10,494 nucleotides of DNA, from assembly GCA_934457235.1 (NCBI GenBank), contig CAKSHT010000077.1:1-10494 (forward strand). Reading direction: 5' to 3'. This stretch comes from an uncultured Oscillospiraceae bacterium. GTDB lineage: Bacteria; Bacillota; Clostridia; Oscillospirales; Ruminococcaceae. The stretch's first letter is position 1. Each line of letters starts with the position of its first letter. The position numbers and the translations under genes are program-made. The notes beneath the pieces were generated by a model, which saw nothing but the letters and a program-made list of their open reading frames with translations, had not been told where the DNA came from and did not search any database. Below, in pieces: positions 1-7,081 of the stretch.

Positions 1-1
1 A

Positions 2-685
2 GGCAACGGCGAGCGCTGCGCAGTGGTTACGAAATCCACGAAATATTCCAACTGCCTGTATGTTTTCAACGGCGAGGGAAAGCAGATCTTCCGCTGGGCT
101 TCTCCGGCTTATCTCATCGACCGGGTGGAATTTTCGGACGACGACAACAGTATCTATGCCGCTGTATGCGGTGCGGATAACGGTCAGCTCCAGTATTACG
201 TAATGCGATTTGACCTGGACAACGCCGAGGGAAGCATATGGCAGACCTGCGTCGGGGAGCACATGGTATTTTCGATGGAGAATTCAGCCGGGCAGATATT
301 CGTTGTGAATTCCGGAGGCGCCGAGCTTATTGACGCCGTATCCGGCGAGATCACGGCGCAGACGACGTTCTTAAAGGACGTGGCACAGATACCCGGCGGC
401 GATATCCGGGCGCTGCTCCTCAAGGACAGCGGCGGCAGCGAGATACTGACAGTCTATGACGACAGTCTTGAGGCTACGGCGGCGGTTTCGCTGGAGCAGG
501 CGACCAGTGTGTGCGTCTACGGCGGGAGCATATATGTGCTGACGGACAGGGAGCTTACGAGATACGACGGCTCGCTCAACGTCACCGGCACATATGAGCT
601 TGACGATGTGTATTCTGATATGACGATGATCGGCAGCAGCGCGTATATGCTGTGCTACAATACGGTACACAGACTGGCGCTCTGA
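2..685 (+). CDS. Beta-propeller-like protein, DUF5711-like, 5' end outside window
   Basis: The reading frame is open from base 2 to the stop at 683-685. The first internal GTG (base 23) has no ribosome binding site, and coding-like sequence (GNGERCAVV) precedes it, so the gene starts upstream of the window and 228 residues are visible. The protein is rich in short beta-strand-like blocks ending in YVFNGEGKQ, YVMRFDLD, ILTVYDDS and ELTRYDGS. These recur about every 40-50 residues, as in WD40/PQQ-type propellers. I relate it to the clostridial DUF5711 family from the pattern KSTKYSNCLYVFNGEGKQIF; this is recall, not a search. No membrane segment is visible in this part; family members usually have an N-terminal anchor, which would lie outside the window. 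Its stop lies 18 bp before the cvpA-like start, suggesting co-transcription. The function is unknown; an extracellular or membrane-associated role is inference. Confidence 0.6.
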   Translation, partial: GNGERCAVVTKSTKYSNCLYVFNGEGKQIFRWASPAYLIDRVEFSDDDNSIYAAVCGADNGQLQYYVMRFDLDNAEGSIWQTCVGEHMVFSMENSAGQIFVVNSGGAELIDAVSGEITAQTTFLKDVAQIPGGDIRALLLKDSGGSEILTVYDDSLEATAAVSLEQATSVCVYGGSIYVLTDRELTRYDGSLNVTGTYELDDVYSDMTMIGSSAYMLCYNTVHRLAL

Positions 686-703
686 TGGCCGGAAGGAGAT
701 ATG

Positions 704-1738
704 ATGGGTTCACAGTTTTCATTTGTTTATGATATTATAGTCGCGGCGGTGCTGATTATGGCTGTATTCAGCAGTGCACGCAAGGGATTTGTCAGCACAG
801 TGGTGGGTCTTGCCGCCGTGGTAGTCGGATTTATATGCGCTATCTCGCTGTGCGGGCCGCTCGGCAATCTTGCATATGACTCGTTCGTGGAGAAGCCGCT
901 GTCGGAAGCCGTCAGCAGCACCCTTGACGAGAGCATGGGCAGCATAACCCTAGGCTCTGTAAGCAGTATGGACTTCGATGAGGTTAAAGTTTCCGGTACC
1001 CGGGTGGCGGATATCGTCCCGGAATACTCCGGAACCAACAAGGCGGTTTTCGACCTGTCGCTCGTCGATCTTTCGGGGACCGGAGTGGACAGCGCTGATC
1101 TTACCAGATTCGGCTTCAAGACCGCCGAGGATCTGTCCGTCCTGAACGGCAAGTCGGCGGAGTTCACACGCTCTGACATCGACAAATACGGTCTCGGAAA
1201 GCTCGTGACGGCTCAGGTTATCGCAGTAAAGCTGCTGGATACGCCGATGTATGATCAGATTTCTGGTTACGTGAACGTAATCGGGCAGACTATCCCGGCA
1301 ATTTTCGGCGACACCGCCGACAGCATAAGCGGCGGCAATGCGGCGGCAGTACGCTCGCTTGTACTTGTCATGATTGACACTTCGTCCTCCGTCAAGGACG
1401 CGATAATGGATCATATGATACGTCCGCTGTTCACTGTGGCAGTACAGACAGTCATTTTCGCTATTCTGTTTGCCGTGGTTTCCATCGTCCTGGCGATAAT
1501 CGCGAATGTGCTTAAGATCGTCAACAAGATACCCGTCGTGGGTGGAATGAATATGTTCCTCGGCGGCTGCGCAGGTCTTGTCAGCGGTCTGCTGTCGGTT
1601 TTCGTTATCTGCATCGTTGTCAGATTCCTTATCAGCCTTACAGACGGAAGCGTGATATTCCTCAACGAAATGACGATAAACGAGACATCTATTTTCAGAT
1701 ATTTCTATGACATGAGTATTCTGAATTTTCTCAATTGA
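704..1738 (+). CDS. CvpA family membrane protein with large extracytoplasmic insertion
   Basis: The product is about 344 residues. The N-terminus has two hydrophobic helices (about residues 8-25 and 29-50) separated by SSARKGF. This matches the CvpA-family start, where a short loop with a conserved R-G follows the first helix. Two more helices lie near residues 244-272 and 283-311, the latter rich in glycine (GGCAGLVSGLLS), again as in CvpA. Typical CvpA proteins are about 160-200 residues; here roughly 190 extra residues, mostly polar, sit between helices 2 and 3. E. coli CvpA is linked to colicin V production and envelope stress; the role of clostridial homologues is unclear. Tandem ATGs occur at 701 and 704. 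GGAAGGAG at 691-698 gives better spacing (5 nt) to 704, so that start is preferred. A 55-bp gap separates it from clpE. Confidence 0.8.
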   Translation: MGSQFSFVYDIIVAAVLIMAVFSSARKGFVSTVVGLAAVVVGFICAISLCGPLGNLAYDSFVEKPLSEAVSSTLDESMGSITLGSVSSMDFDEVKVSGTRVADIVPEYSGTNKAVFDLSLVDLSGTGVDSADLTRFGFKTAEDLSVLNGKSAEFTRSDIDKYGLGKLVTAQVIAVKLLDTPMYDQISGYVNVIGQTIPAIFGDTADSISGGNAAAVRSLVLVMIDTSSSVKDAIMDHMIRPLFTVAVQTVIFAILFAVVSIVLAIIANVLKIVNKIPVVGGMNMFLGGCAGLVSGLLSVFVICIVVRFLISLTDGSVIFLNEMTINETSIFRYFYDMSILNFLN

Positions 1739-1748
1739 CAAACCGGTC

Positions 1749-1765
1749 CTCCGGCTATTCCGGAG
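1749..1765 (+). other. Small intergenic hairpin before clpE
   Basis: CTCCGG (1749-1754) and CCGGAG (1760-1765) form a perfect 6-bp inverted repeat around CTATT. No T-tract follows, so it is not a good intrinsic terminator. It may be an mRNA structure between the cvpA-like gene and clpE. No promoter with both boxes was found in this 55-bp gap. Confidence 0.35.
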
Positions 1766-1793
1766 CATTTCAGTATAAAGGTGGTTCAAACTT

Positions 1794-4172
1794 ATGATGA
1801 TGTGTTCAAGATGCAAGAAGCGCCCGGCAGTGGTGTTCATCTCCTCAATGCAGGGAACTGAGCGCCGCAACGAGGGACTTTGCCTTAAATGCGCAAAGGA
1901 ACTGGGACTTCCGCAGGTGAATGATTATTTGAAGCAGATGGGTATTTCGGAGGAGGACTTCGAGAACGCATACGACGCGCTGTTTGACGAAAACGGAAAT
2001 CCGGATCCCGCAATGCTTGGTCAGATGGGCTTCCAGGATATAACCAACTTCCACGCCGATGACAGCGACGACGCTGAAAACAGCGAGAACGATGAAGCCG
2101 ACAGCGGTGACGAGCTGTTCCAGAAGGGCGGCGCGGGCACCATGCCAGACTTCTTCAAGAAGCTTTTCGGAAGCGCGGACGGCAAGGGCGAGGAAGTATC
2201 CTCCGACGGCGCCGCCCCGGAGAAGAAAGAAAAGAAGAAGGAAAAGACCGACAAGAAGCGCAGAAACCTCGAAACCTACTGCACCAATCTCACGCGCCGT
2301 GCAAAGGACGGCAAGATCGACCGCATAATAGGCCGCGACAAGGAGATAAGCAGAGTTATCCAGATACTTTCCAGACGTACGAAGAACAACCCCTGCCTTA
2401 TCGGTGAGCCGGGCGTCGGAAAGACCGCCATTGCCGAGGGTATCGCGCTGCGCCTGGCGAGCGGCGACGTTCCGTTCAGGCTCCAGGGCAAGGAGCTGTA
2501 TCTGCTGGATCTGACGGCGCTTGTTGCCGGAACTCAGTTCCGTGGACAGTTTGAGAGCCGCGTCAAGGCTCTTATCGACGAGATAAAGGCCGCCGGCAAC
2601 GTAATGCTGTTCATCGACGAGGTGCACAATCTGGTCGGCACCGGAGGGGATTCCGAGGGCACGATGAACGCTGCAAACATGTTCAAGCCGGCGCTCTCCC
2701 GCGGCGAGTTACAGGTCATAGGTGCTACCACGTTCGACGAGTACCGTAAGTACATCGAAAAGGACAGCGCGCTTGAACGCCGTTTCCAGCCGGTAACAGT
2801 CAACGAACCTACAGTTGAGGATACTGTGAAGCTGCTGGAGGGTATAAAGGAGTACTACGAGGACCATCACAAGGTCAGGGTTTCTCCGGAGATAACCCGC
2901 ATGTGCGCGGTGCTTTCTGAAAGATACATCAACGACCGCTTCCTGCCGGATAAGGCTATCGACCTGCTGGACGAAGCCTGCGCATGCGCAAGCCTGGGAA
3001 GTCCTGATATAACTGAATACGAGAAGCTGAAGTCCAGGATGGCGCAGCTGCGCACGGATGAAAGCAAGATCGCTGCGGAAAGTCCGGACATCGACTACGA
3101 GAAGCTGGCGGAGGTCAAGATGCAGATAGCGCAGACCAACGACGGCATCGAAAAGATAAAGGACAAGGCGGAAAACGTGGAAGTCACCATCGACGATATC
3201 TCAAAGGTTATCGAGATGTGGACGGGAATCCCCGCCAACAAGATAAAGGAGACCGAGTACAAGCGCATCGGCAGCCTGGAGCAGCACCTCAAGGAACATG
3301 TCATAGGTCAGGACGAGGCGTGCGAGCTGGTCGCAAAGGCAATCAAGCGCACCAGAGTACAGCTGACTGACAGGCGCAGACCGGCTTCGTTCATCTTTGT
3401 CGGTCCTACCGGCGTAGGTAAGACGGAGCTTGTTAAAGTTCTGGCAAAGGAAATGTTCGACACCGTGGAGCCGCTTATAAGGCTCGATATGTCGGAATAT
3501 ATGGAGAAACACAGCGTATCAAAGATAATCGGCTCGCCTCCCGGATATGTCGGATATGACGAGGCCGGTCAGCTCACAGAGAGAGTACGCCGCAAGCCGT
3601 ATTCCGTTATCCTTTTCGACGAGATAGAAAAGGCGCACCCGGACGTCATGAATATCCTGCTCCAGATTCTGGACGAAGGAAAGATAAACGACGCTCACGG
3701 CAGATCGGTAAGCTTTGAGAACACGATAATCTGCATGACATCAAATGCAGGCTCTTCCACGGGAAGCAACAGCGTTGGCTTCACAAAGACCGAGGGCGAT
3801 GTCAGCAAGGAGCGTGCGATGAAGGGACTGCGTGAATTCCTCAGGCCGGAATTCATCGGACGTATTGACGAGGTTATCGTGTTCAAGCCGCTCAGCGTTG
3901 AGAATTACGCTGATATTGCAAAGCTGATGCTCGGCGAACTTGTTTCACCGCTGGCTGAAAAGAAGATCACACTGAATGTCGGGGACGGCGCTTACATGGC
4001 TGTTGCAAAGAAAGCGCACGGCGGCAAGTACGGCGGACGTGATATCCGCAGGGTTATCCGTAGCGACATCGAGGATCCCATCGCGGAGCTTATCATCGAC
4101 CATGCAGAGCAGCCGCTTTCCGAAATAACCATCGGCACTGACGGCGACAAGATTACGGTGACAGGCAAATGA
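1794..4172 (+). CDS. clpE: ATP-dependent Clp protease ATP-binding subunit, ClpE-type with N-terminal zinc finger
   Basis: This 792-residue Hsp100 protein has two AAA+ modules and would unfold proteins for the ClpP peptidase in the cytoplasm. Residues 1-35 form a CxxC...CxxC zinc finger (C4, C7, C30, C33), as in ClpE and McsA; the Clp_N repeats of ClpC are absent. An acidic then lysine-rich linker covers residues 87-157. AAA1 has Walker A GEPGVGKT (204-211), Walker B LFIDE (272-276) and an RR finger pair (329-330). A short middle segment (about 405-460) resembles the UVR/M region. AAA2 has Walker A GPTGVGKT (537-544), Walker B ILFDE (606-610), TSNAG (649-653) and R690. The tripeptide VGF (661-663) fits the ClpP-docking loop. 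AAAGGTGG at 1777-1784 precedes three tandem ATGs (1794, 1797, 1800); the first is used. No CtsR-type operator was seen. ClpE proteins are commonly about 700-750 residues, so the linker accounts for the extra length. Confidence 0.88.
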   Translation: MMMCSRCKKRPAVVFISSMQGTERRNEGLCLKCAKELGLPQVNDYLKQMGISEEDFENAYDALFDENGNPDPAMLGQMGFQDITNFHADDSDDAENSENDEADSGDELFQKGGAGTMPDFFKKLFGSADGKGEEVSSDGAAPEKKEKKKEKTDKKRRNLETYCTNLTRRAKDGKIDRIIGRDKEISRVIQILSRRTKNNPCLIGEPGVGKTAIAEGIALRLASGDVPFRLQGKELYLLDLTALVAGTQFRGQFESRVKALIDEIKAAGNVMLFIDEVHNLVGTGGDSEGTMNAANMFKPALSRGELQVIGATTFDEYRKYIEKDSALERRFQPVTVNEPTVEDTVKLLEGIKEYYEDHHKVRVSPEITRMCAVLSERYINDRFLPDKAIDLLDEACACASLGSPDITEYEKLKSRMAQLRTDESKIAAESPDIDYEKLAEVKMQIAQTNDGIEKIKDKAENVEVTIDDISKVIEMWTGIPANKIKETEYKRIGSLEQHLKEHVIGQDEACELVAKAIKRTRVQLTDRRRPASFIFVGPTGVGKTELVKVLAKEMFDTVEPLIRLDMSEYMEKHSVSKIIGSPPGYVGYDEAGQLTERVRRKPYSVILFDEIEKAHPDVMNILLQILDEGKINDAHGRSVSFENTIICMTSNAGSSTGSNSVGFTKTEGDVSKERAMKGLREFLRPEFIGRIDEVIVFKPLSVENYADIAKLMLGELVSPLAEKKITLNVGDGAYMAVAKKAHGGKYGGRDIRRVIRSDIEDPIAELIIDHAEQPLSEITIGTDGDKITVTGK

Positions 4173-4876
4173 GTGTAGTTCTTGTTACCGGCGGCACCGG
4201 TGCCATAGGCGGCGCGATAGCCGCTGAATTTTCGAAAACCGACGACGTGATATTCACGTACAATTCCAGGCAGGAGCAGGCGTTTGAACTTTGCAGGAAG
4301 CTCCGCTGCGCCGCTGTGCAGGCTGACGTATCAGACTATGCTTCCGCACAGGACGCAGTCGATATGGTGCTGATGGATTACGGCAGGATAGACGTGCTCG
4401 TCAATAACGCGGGTATCTCGCAGATAAAGCTGTTCACCGACATCACACCAGAGGACTGGCAGCACGTTATGAACGTCGATCTGAACGGTGTCTACAACAT
4501 GACACACGCGGCGGTGAAGCCAATGATAAGCCGCAAATGCGGCGCCATCGTGAACGTATCCTCGGTGTGGGGAGTGTATGGCGGTGCGTGCGAGAGTGCG
4601 TATTCCGCAGCCAAGGCGGGTGTTATCGGATTAACAAAGGCGCTGGCAAGGGAACTTGGAGCCTCCGGGATCACAGTAAACTGCGTTGCGCCGGGAGTTA
4701 TCGACAGTCCGATGAACAGCTCACACCTCTCCCCGGATGAACTTTCGGAGCTTGCGGAGCAGACTCCGGTCTGCCGCCTGGGACGTCCCGAAGAGGTCGC
4801 AATGGCAGTCCGCGCACTGGCTGAGAACAGGTTCATAACCGGGCAGGTGCTCGGCGTGGACGGCGGGTTCTGCTGA
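4169..4876 (+). CDS. SDR-family NADPH reductase; YmfI-like (EF-P 5-aminopentanone reductase) or FabG-like
   Basis: The product is a 235-residue classical short-chain dehydrogenase/reductase. It has the dinucleotide motif TGGTGAIG (7-14), an NSR after strand 2 (32-34, favouring NADPH), NNAG (79-82), catalytic Ser132, and YSAAK (Tyr145, Lys149). The tetrad Asn position appears to be Asp104, a change also present in some active SDRs. The ending ITGQVLGVDGG is typical of FabG. The segments SSVWGVYGGACESAYS (131-146), MNSSHLSPDEL and the CRLGRPEEV block look closer to B. subtilis YmfI, which has SSIWG..GASCE. YmfI reduces the 5-aminopentanone modification on elongation factor P. The start overlaps the clpE stop (ATGA, 4169-4172), so translation is probably coupled, and no fatty-acid genes are nearby. 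SDR membership is certain; the EF-P role is inference, and a plain 3-oxoacyl-ACP reductase is the main alternative. Confidence 0.85.
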   Translation: MSVVLVTGGTGAIGGAIAAEFSKTDDVIFTYNSRQEQAFELCRKLRCAAVQADVSDYASAQDAVDMVLMDYGRIDVLVNNAGISQIKLFTDITPEDWQHVMNVDLNGVYNMTHAAVKPMISRKCGAIVNVSSVWGVYGGACESAYSAAKAGVIGLTKALARELGASGITVNCVAPGVIDSPMNSSHLSPDELSELAEQTPVCRLGRPEEVAMAVRALAENRFITGQVLGVDGGFC

Positions 4877-4892
4877 TACTGTCCGATTCGAC

Positions 4893-4908
4893 GTTAAACT
4901 AGTTTAAC
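4893..4908. promoter_or_regulatory. Perfect 16-bp palindrome, candidate operator
   Basis: GTTAAACTAGTTTAAC is a perfect dyad lying 17 bp after the reductase stop and 64 bp before the -35 box of the decarboxylase promoter. It is AT-rich and has no following T-tract, so it resembles a dimeric regulator site more than a terminator. I do not recognise the regulator. Confidence 0.4.
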
Positions 4909-4972
4909 AATTTGTCCAAAAATCCGGCTGGAAATTCTATATGTTTTGTCAAAAAAAACACAATCTTTCCGG

Positions 4973-5001
4973 TTGAATTTTCGCGAAAAATATAGTATAA
5001 T
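4973..5001 (+). promoter_or_regulatory. Sigma-A type promoter of the decarboxylase operon
   Basis: The -35 box TTGAAT (4973-4978) and a perfect -10 box TATAAT (4996-5001) are 17 bp apart. The expected start of transcription is near 5008, giving a leader of about 45 nt. The surrounding 176-bp gap is AT-rich and otherwise holds only the palindrome and one hairpin. Confidence 0.85.
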
Positions 5002-5017
5002 TAATATGATTGAAAAT

Positions 5018-5034
5018 CCGAAAGGCGATTTCGG
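5018..5034 (+). other. 5' leader hairpin before the decarboxylase gamma gene
   Basis: CCGAAA (5018-5023) pairs with TTTCGG (5029-5034) around GGCGA. It lies near the 5' end of the predicted mRNA, just before AGGAG (5041-5045). It may stabilise the message or modulate ribosome access; neither is shown. Confidence 0.4.
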
Positions 5035-5052
5035 CAAAAAAGGAGACTTAAT

Positions 5053-5625
5053 ATGAACATCGCTTATTCCATTCTGTCGGCTGCGGCTTCTGTTGAAGCA
5101 GCTGCAACTGCGGAAGCTTCTTCTGGTCCCTGGAAGAACGTCCTTGATGCTGTTCAGTCCACTGCTGAAGCAGGCAGCGACCAGTCTGCCGGCGTTATCG
5201 ACAGAATACAGGCGCTCCCCGACGCGCACGCACAGCTGAGCGACCCCGATTATTGGGGTTCTGTCGGCATTATAACGGTCACAGGTATCCTGGTAGTATT
5301 CTTTATCCTGGCGATACTCATTTTCCTGTTCTGGCTGATGGGCACAATCTTCCAGAATATCGACAAGAACAAGAAGACGAAGGCTGAGGCCGCTAAGGCA
5401 GCTTCTGCAAAGGCTGCTCCCGCTCCCGCGCCAGTTGTTGAAGAGGTCGTTGATGAAGAAGAGGACAACGATGATGAGATAATGGCTGTTATCAGCGCCG
5501 CGATCGCTGCTTATGCCGAAGAAGAGGGCACAGCATATACGATCCGCGATGTAAAGCGCCGCGACAAGAGAGCGCGCTCTGCATGGAGCCTTGCGGGCAT
5601 CGGCGAGAACACACGCCCGTTCTGA
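5053..5625 (+). CDS. Sodium-pump decarboxylase gamma-type subunit (OadG/MmdD family)
   Basis: This 190-residue protein has one membrane helix at about 71-98. A Lys/Ala/Pro-rich linker follows (104-128, KAAPAPAPVV), then a strongly acidic stretch (129-142), then IMAVISAAIAAYAEEEG (143-159), and it ends RSAWSLAG...TRPF. A single helix followed by an Ala/Pro linker and a conserved AVISAAIAAY block is the pattern of gamma/delta subunits of oxaloacetate and methylmalonyl-CoA decarboxylases. These anchor the cytoplasmic carboxyltransferase to the membrane beta subunit. OadG proteins are usually about 80-130 residues; here about 65 extra Ala/Ser-rich residues precede the helix. They could be extracytoplasmic or a weak signal sequence. 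AGGAG (5041-5045) lies 7 nt before the ATG. The next gene, the beta subunit, starts 26 bp downstream. No biotin site (MKM) is present, so this is not the carrier protein. Confidence 0.82.
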   Translation: MNIAYSILSAAASVEAAATAEASSGPWKNVLDAVQSTAEAGSDQSAGVIDRIQALPDAHAQLSDPDYWGSVGIITVTGILVVFFILAILIFLFWLMGTIFQNIDKNKKTKAEAAKAASAKAAPAPAPVVEEVVDEEEDNDDEIMAVISAAIAAYAEEEGTAYTIRDVKRRDKRARSAWSLAGIGENTRPF

Positions 5626-5651
5626 GAACAGACAGAAAGGAATTTTGAAGC

Positions 5652-6926
5652 ATGGAAATATTTGTTGATACCATAAAATCGCTCGCCTCCACCTCCGGCT
5701 TTGCAGGCTTCGGAGTTGAAAACGGCTGGCAGAGCATAATTATGATTCTGCTTTCCTTCGTCCTGTTCTATCTGGCGATCAAGAAGCAGTACGAGCCGCT
5801 GCTGATGCTCCCTATCGCATTCGGTATGCTGCTCACTAACCTCCCCGGAAGCGGTCTTTACCACGCAGAGCTGTGGAACCCTTCCACCAACCCCTACTTC
5901 GCTCCCGAATATGTTCAGGAAGGCGCGAACCTCCTGATAACGTACACCAAGGAAGTCAGCCTTGACTATGGCCGCGTGCTCCACGAGGGCGGTCTGCTGG
6001 ATATGCTGTACCTCGGCGTTAAGCTCGGTATCTATCCGCCCATCATCTTCCTTGGAATCGGCGCTATGACTGACTTCGGCCCGCTGATCGCAAACCCGAA
6101 GAGCTTCCTGCTCGGCGCTGCCGCACAGGGCGGTATCTTCTTCACATTCCTCGGTGCATGCGCTATCAATGCACTCGGTCTTGGCGACGGCTTCTCACTG
6201 AAGCAGGCAGCTTCCATCGCTATCATCGGCGGTGCGGACGGCCCTACAGCGATCTTCCTTACTTCCAGACTTGCTCCTGAGCTGCTCGGTTCGATCGCAG
6301 TCGCTGCTTACTCCTACATGGCTCTGGTTCCTGTTATCCAGCCGCCTATCATGAAGCTGCTCACCACAAAGAAGGAGCGCGAAGTCAAGATGGGTCAGCT
6401 CCGTCAGGTTTCCAAGCTTGAAAAGGTCGTATTCCCGATCGCAGTTACTGTTATCGTATCCCTTATCGTTCCGGACGCAGCTTCGCTGGTCGGCATGCTC
6501 ATGCTCGGTAATCTCATGAAGGAATCCGGCGTTTGCGAGCGTCTTGTAAAGACCGCTACGAACGAACTCATGAACATCATCACGATCTTCCTGGGTGTTA
6601 CAGTCGGTGCGACCGCAGTTGCACAGAACTTCCTCAAGGTCGAGACGCTGCTCATCATCGCACTCGGTCTTATCGCGTTCTGCATCGGTACTGCATGCGG
6701 CGTTCTGCTTGGCAAGCTGATGTACCTCCTTTCTGGCGGAAAGATCAACCCGCTGATCGGTTCTGCGGGTGTGTCTGCGGTTCCTATGGCAGCCCGTGTT
6801 TCACAGAAGGTAGGTCAGGAAACAAATCCGTCCAACTTCCTGCTGATGCACGCTATGGGTCCGAACGTTGCAGGCGTTATCGGTTCTGCTGTTGCAGCCG
6901 GCGTTCTGTTGAGCGTCCTCGGCTGA
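5652..6926 (+). CDS. Sodium ion-translocating decarboxylase subunit beta (OadB/MmdB/GcdB family)
   Basis: The 424-residue polytopic membrane protein couples decarboxylation of carboxybiotin to sodium export. Diagnostic segments are clear: GGADGPTAIF (193-202, with the essential Asp at 196), AYSYMALVPVIQPPIMK (219-235), TTKKERE (238-244), NPLIGSAGVSAVPMAARVSQ (366-385) and GPNVAGVIGSA (403-413, with a conserved polar Asn). The length is normal for the family. Many hydrophobic helices alternate with short loops, and an N-terminal helix lies at about residues 27-44. It is transcribed with the gamma-type gene and ends just before a strong terminator. Neither the carboxyltransferase alpha subunit nor a biotinyl carrier is adjacent, so the substrate (oxaloacetate, methylmalonyl-CoA or glutaconyl-CoA) cannot be told from here. 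Lys is coded almost only by AAG, consistent with high expression. AAAGGA at 5636-5641 is the likely binding site, with a rather long 10-nt spacing. Confidence 0.93.
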   Translation: MEIFVDTIKSLASTSGFAGFGVENGWQSIIMILLSFVLFYLAIKKQYEPLLMLPIAFGMLLTNLPGSGLYHAELWNPSTNPYFAPEYVQEGANLLITYTKEVSLDYGRVLHEGGLLDMLYLGVKLGIYPPIIFLGIGAMTDFGPLIANPKSFLLGAAAQGGIFFTFLGACAINALGLGDGFSLKQAASIAIIGGADGPTAIFLTSRLAPELLGSIAVAAYSYMALVPVIQPPIMKLLTTKKEREVKMGQLRQVSKLEKVVFPIAVTVIVSLIVPDAASLVGMLMLGNLMKESGVCERLVKTATNELMNIITIFLGVTVGATAVAQNFLKVETLLIIALGLIAFCIGTACGVLLGKLMYLLSGGKINPLIGSAGVSAVPMAARVSQKVGQETNPSNFLLMHAMGPNVAGVIGSAVAAGVLLSVLG

Positions 6927-6937
6927 TAATCGTAATC

Positions 6938-6965
6938 AAAGAGCGGTCAGACGACCGCTCTTTTT
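6938..6965 (+). terminator. Intrinsic terminator of the decarboxylase operon
   Basis: GAGCGGTC (6941-6948) pairs with GACCGCTC (6953-6960) around AGAC. The stem extends through AAA/TTT, and a T5 run follows at 6961-6965. It lies 12 bp after the beta-subunit stop. Confidence 0.92.
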
Positions 6966-6996
6966 GTGTGTCCGGATATGCCGGATAATTACATGG

Positions 6997-7009
6997 TATA
7001 TCTGATATA
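6997..7009. promoter_or_regulatory. Short AT-rich dyad upstream of the pyrB promoter
   Basis: TATATC and GATATA flank a single T, forming a 13-bp dyad that ends 13 bp before the -35 box. Just upstream, CCGGATA is directly repeated (6972-6978 and 6981-6987, 9-bp period). Either may bind a regulator, but AT-rich dyads arise easily by chance. Confidence 0.25.
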
Positions 7010-7022
7010 TGTAAAAAAGATA

Positions 7023-7051
7023 TTGCAAAATAAGCTGATTGGTGATATAAT
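7023..7051 (+). promoter_or_regulatory. pyrB promoter with extended -10
   Basis: TTGCAA (7023-7028) and TATAAT (7046-7051) are 17 bp apart, with TGA immediately before the -10 box (extended -10). The predicted start is near 7058, inside the A6 run at 7056-7061, so the leader is only about 24 nt. That leaves no room for a PyrR-type attenuator between the promoter and pyrB. Confidence 0.85.
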
Positions 7052-7081
7052 AGACAAAAAAGAACAGGAAAGGTGATCTGC

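Noticed and set aside
23..685. GTG at base 23 as the true start of the first gene
   Set aside because: There is no ribosome binding site, and the same frame continues upstream to the window edge with coding-like sequence.
950..1870. Antisense open frame (306 residues) across the cvpA-like gene and the clpE start
   Set aside because: It runs opposite two real genes, crosses their promoter-less junction and shows no domain or membrane pattern of its own.
2059..2328. Arg/Thr-rich + strand frame inside clpE
   Set aside because: It is an out-of-frame reading of the charged, low-complexity linker, with no start signal.
4893..4908. The palindrome as an intrinsic terminator for the clpE operon
   Set aside because: The stem is AT-rich, would leave a 2-4 nt loop, and has no T-tract after it.
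6972..6987. CCGGATA direct repeat as a CRISPR-like or iteron element
   Set aside because: There are only two 7-bp copies, with no array, no cas gene and no replication gene.
6533..6988. Second + strand frame overlapping the end of the beta subunit and its terminator
   Set aside because: It is a Cys/Arg-rich out-of-frame translation of a highly conserved gene and extends through the terminator hairpin.
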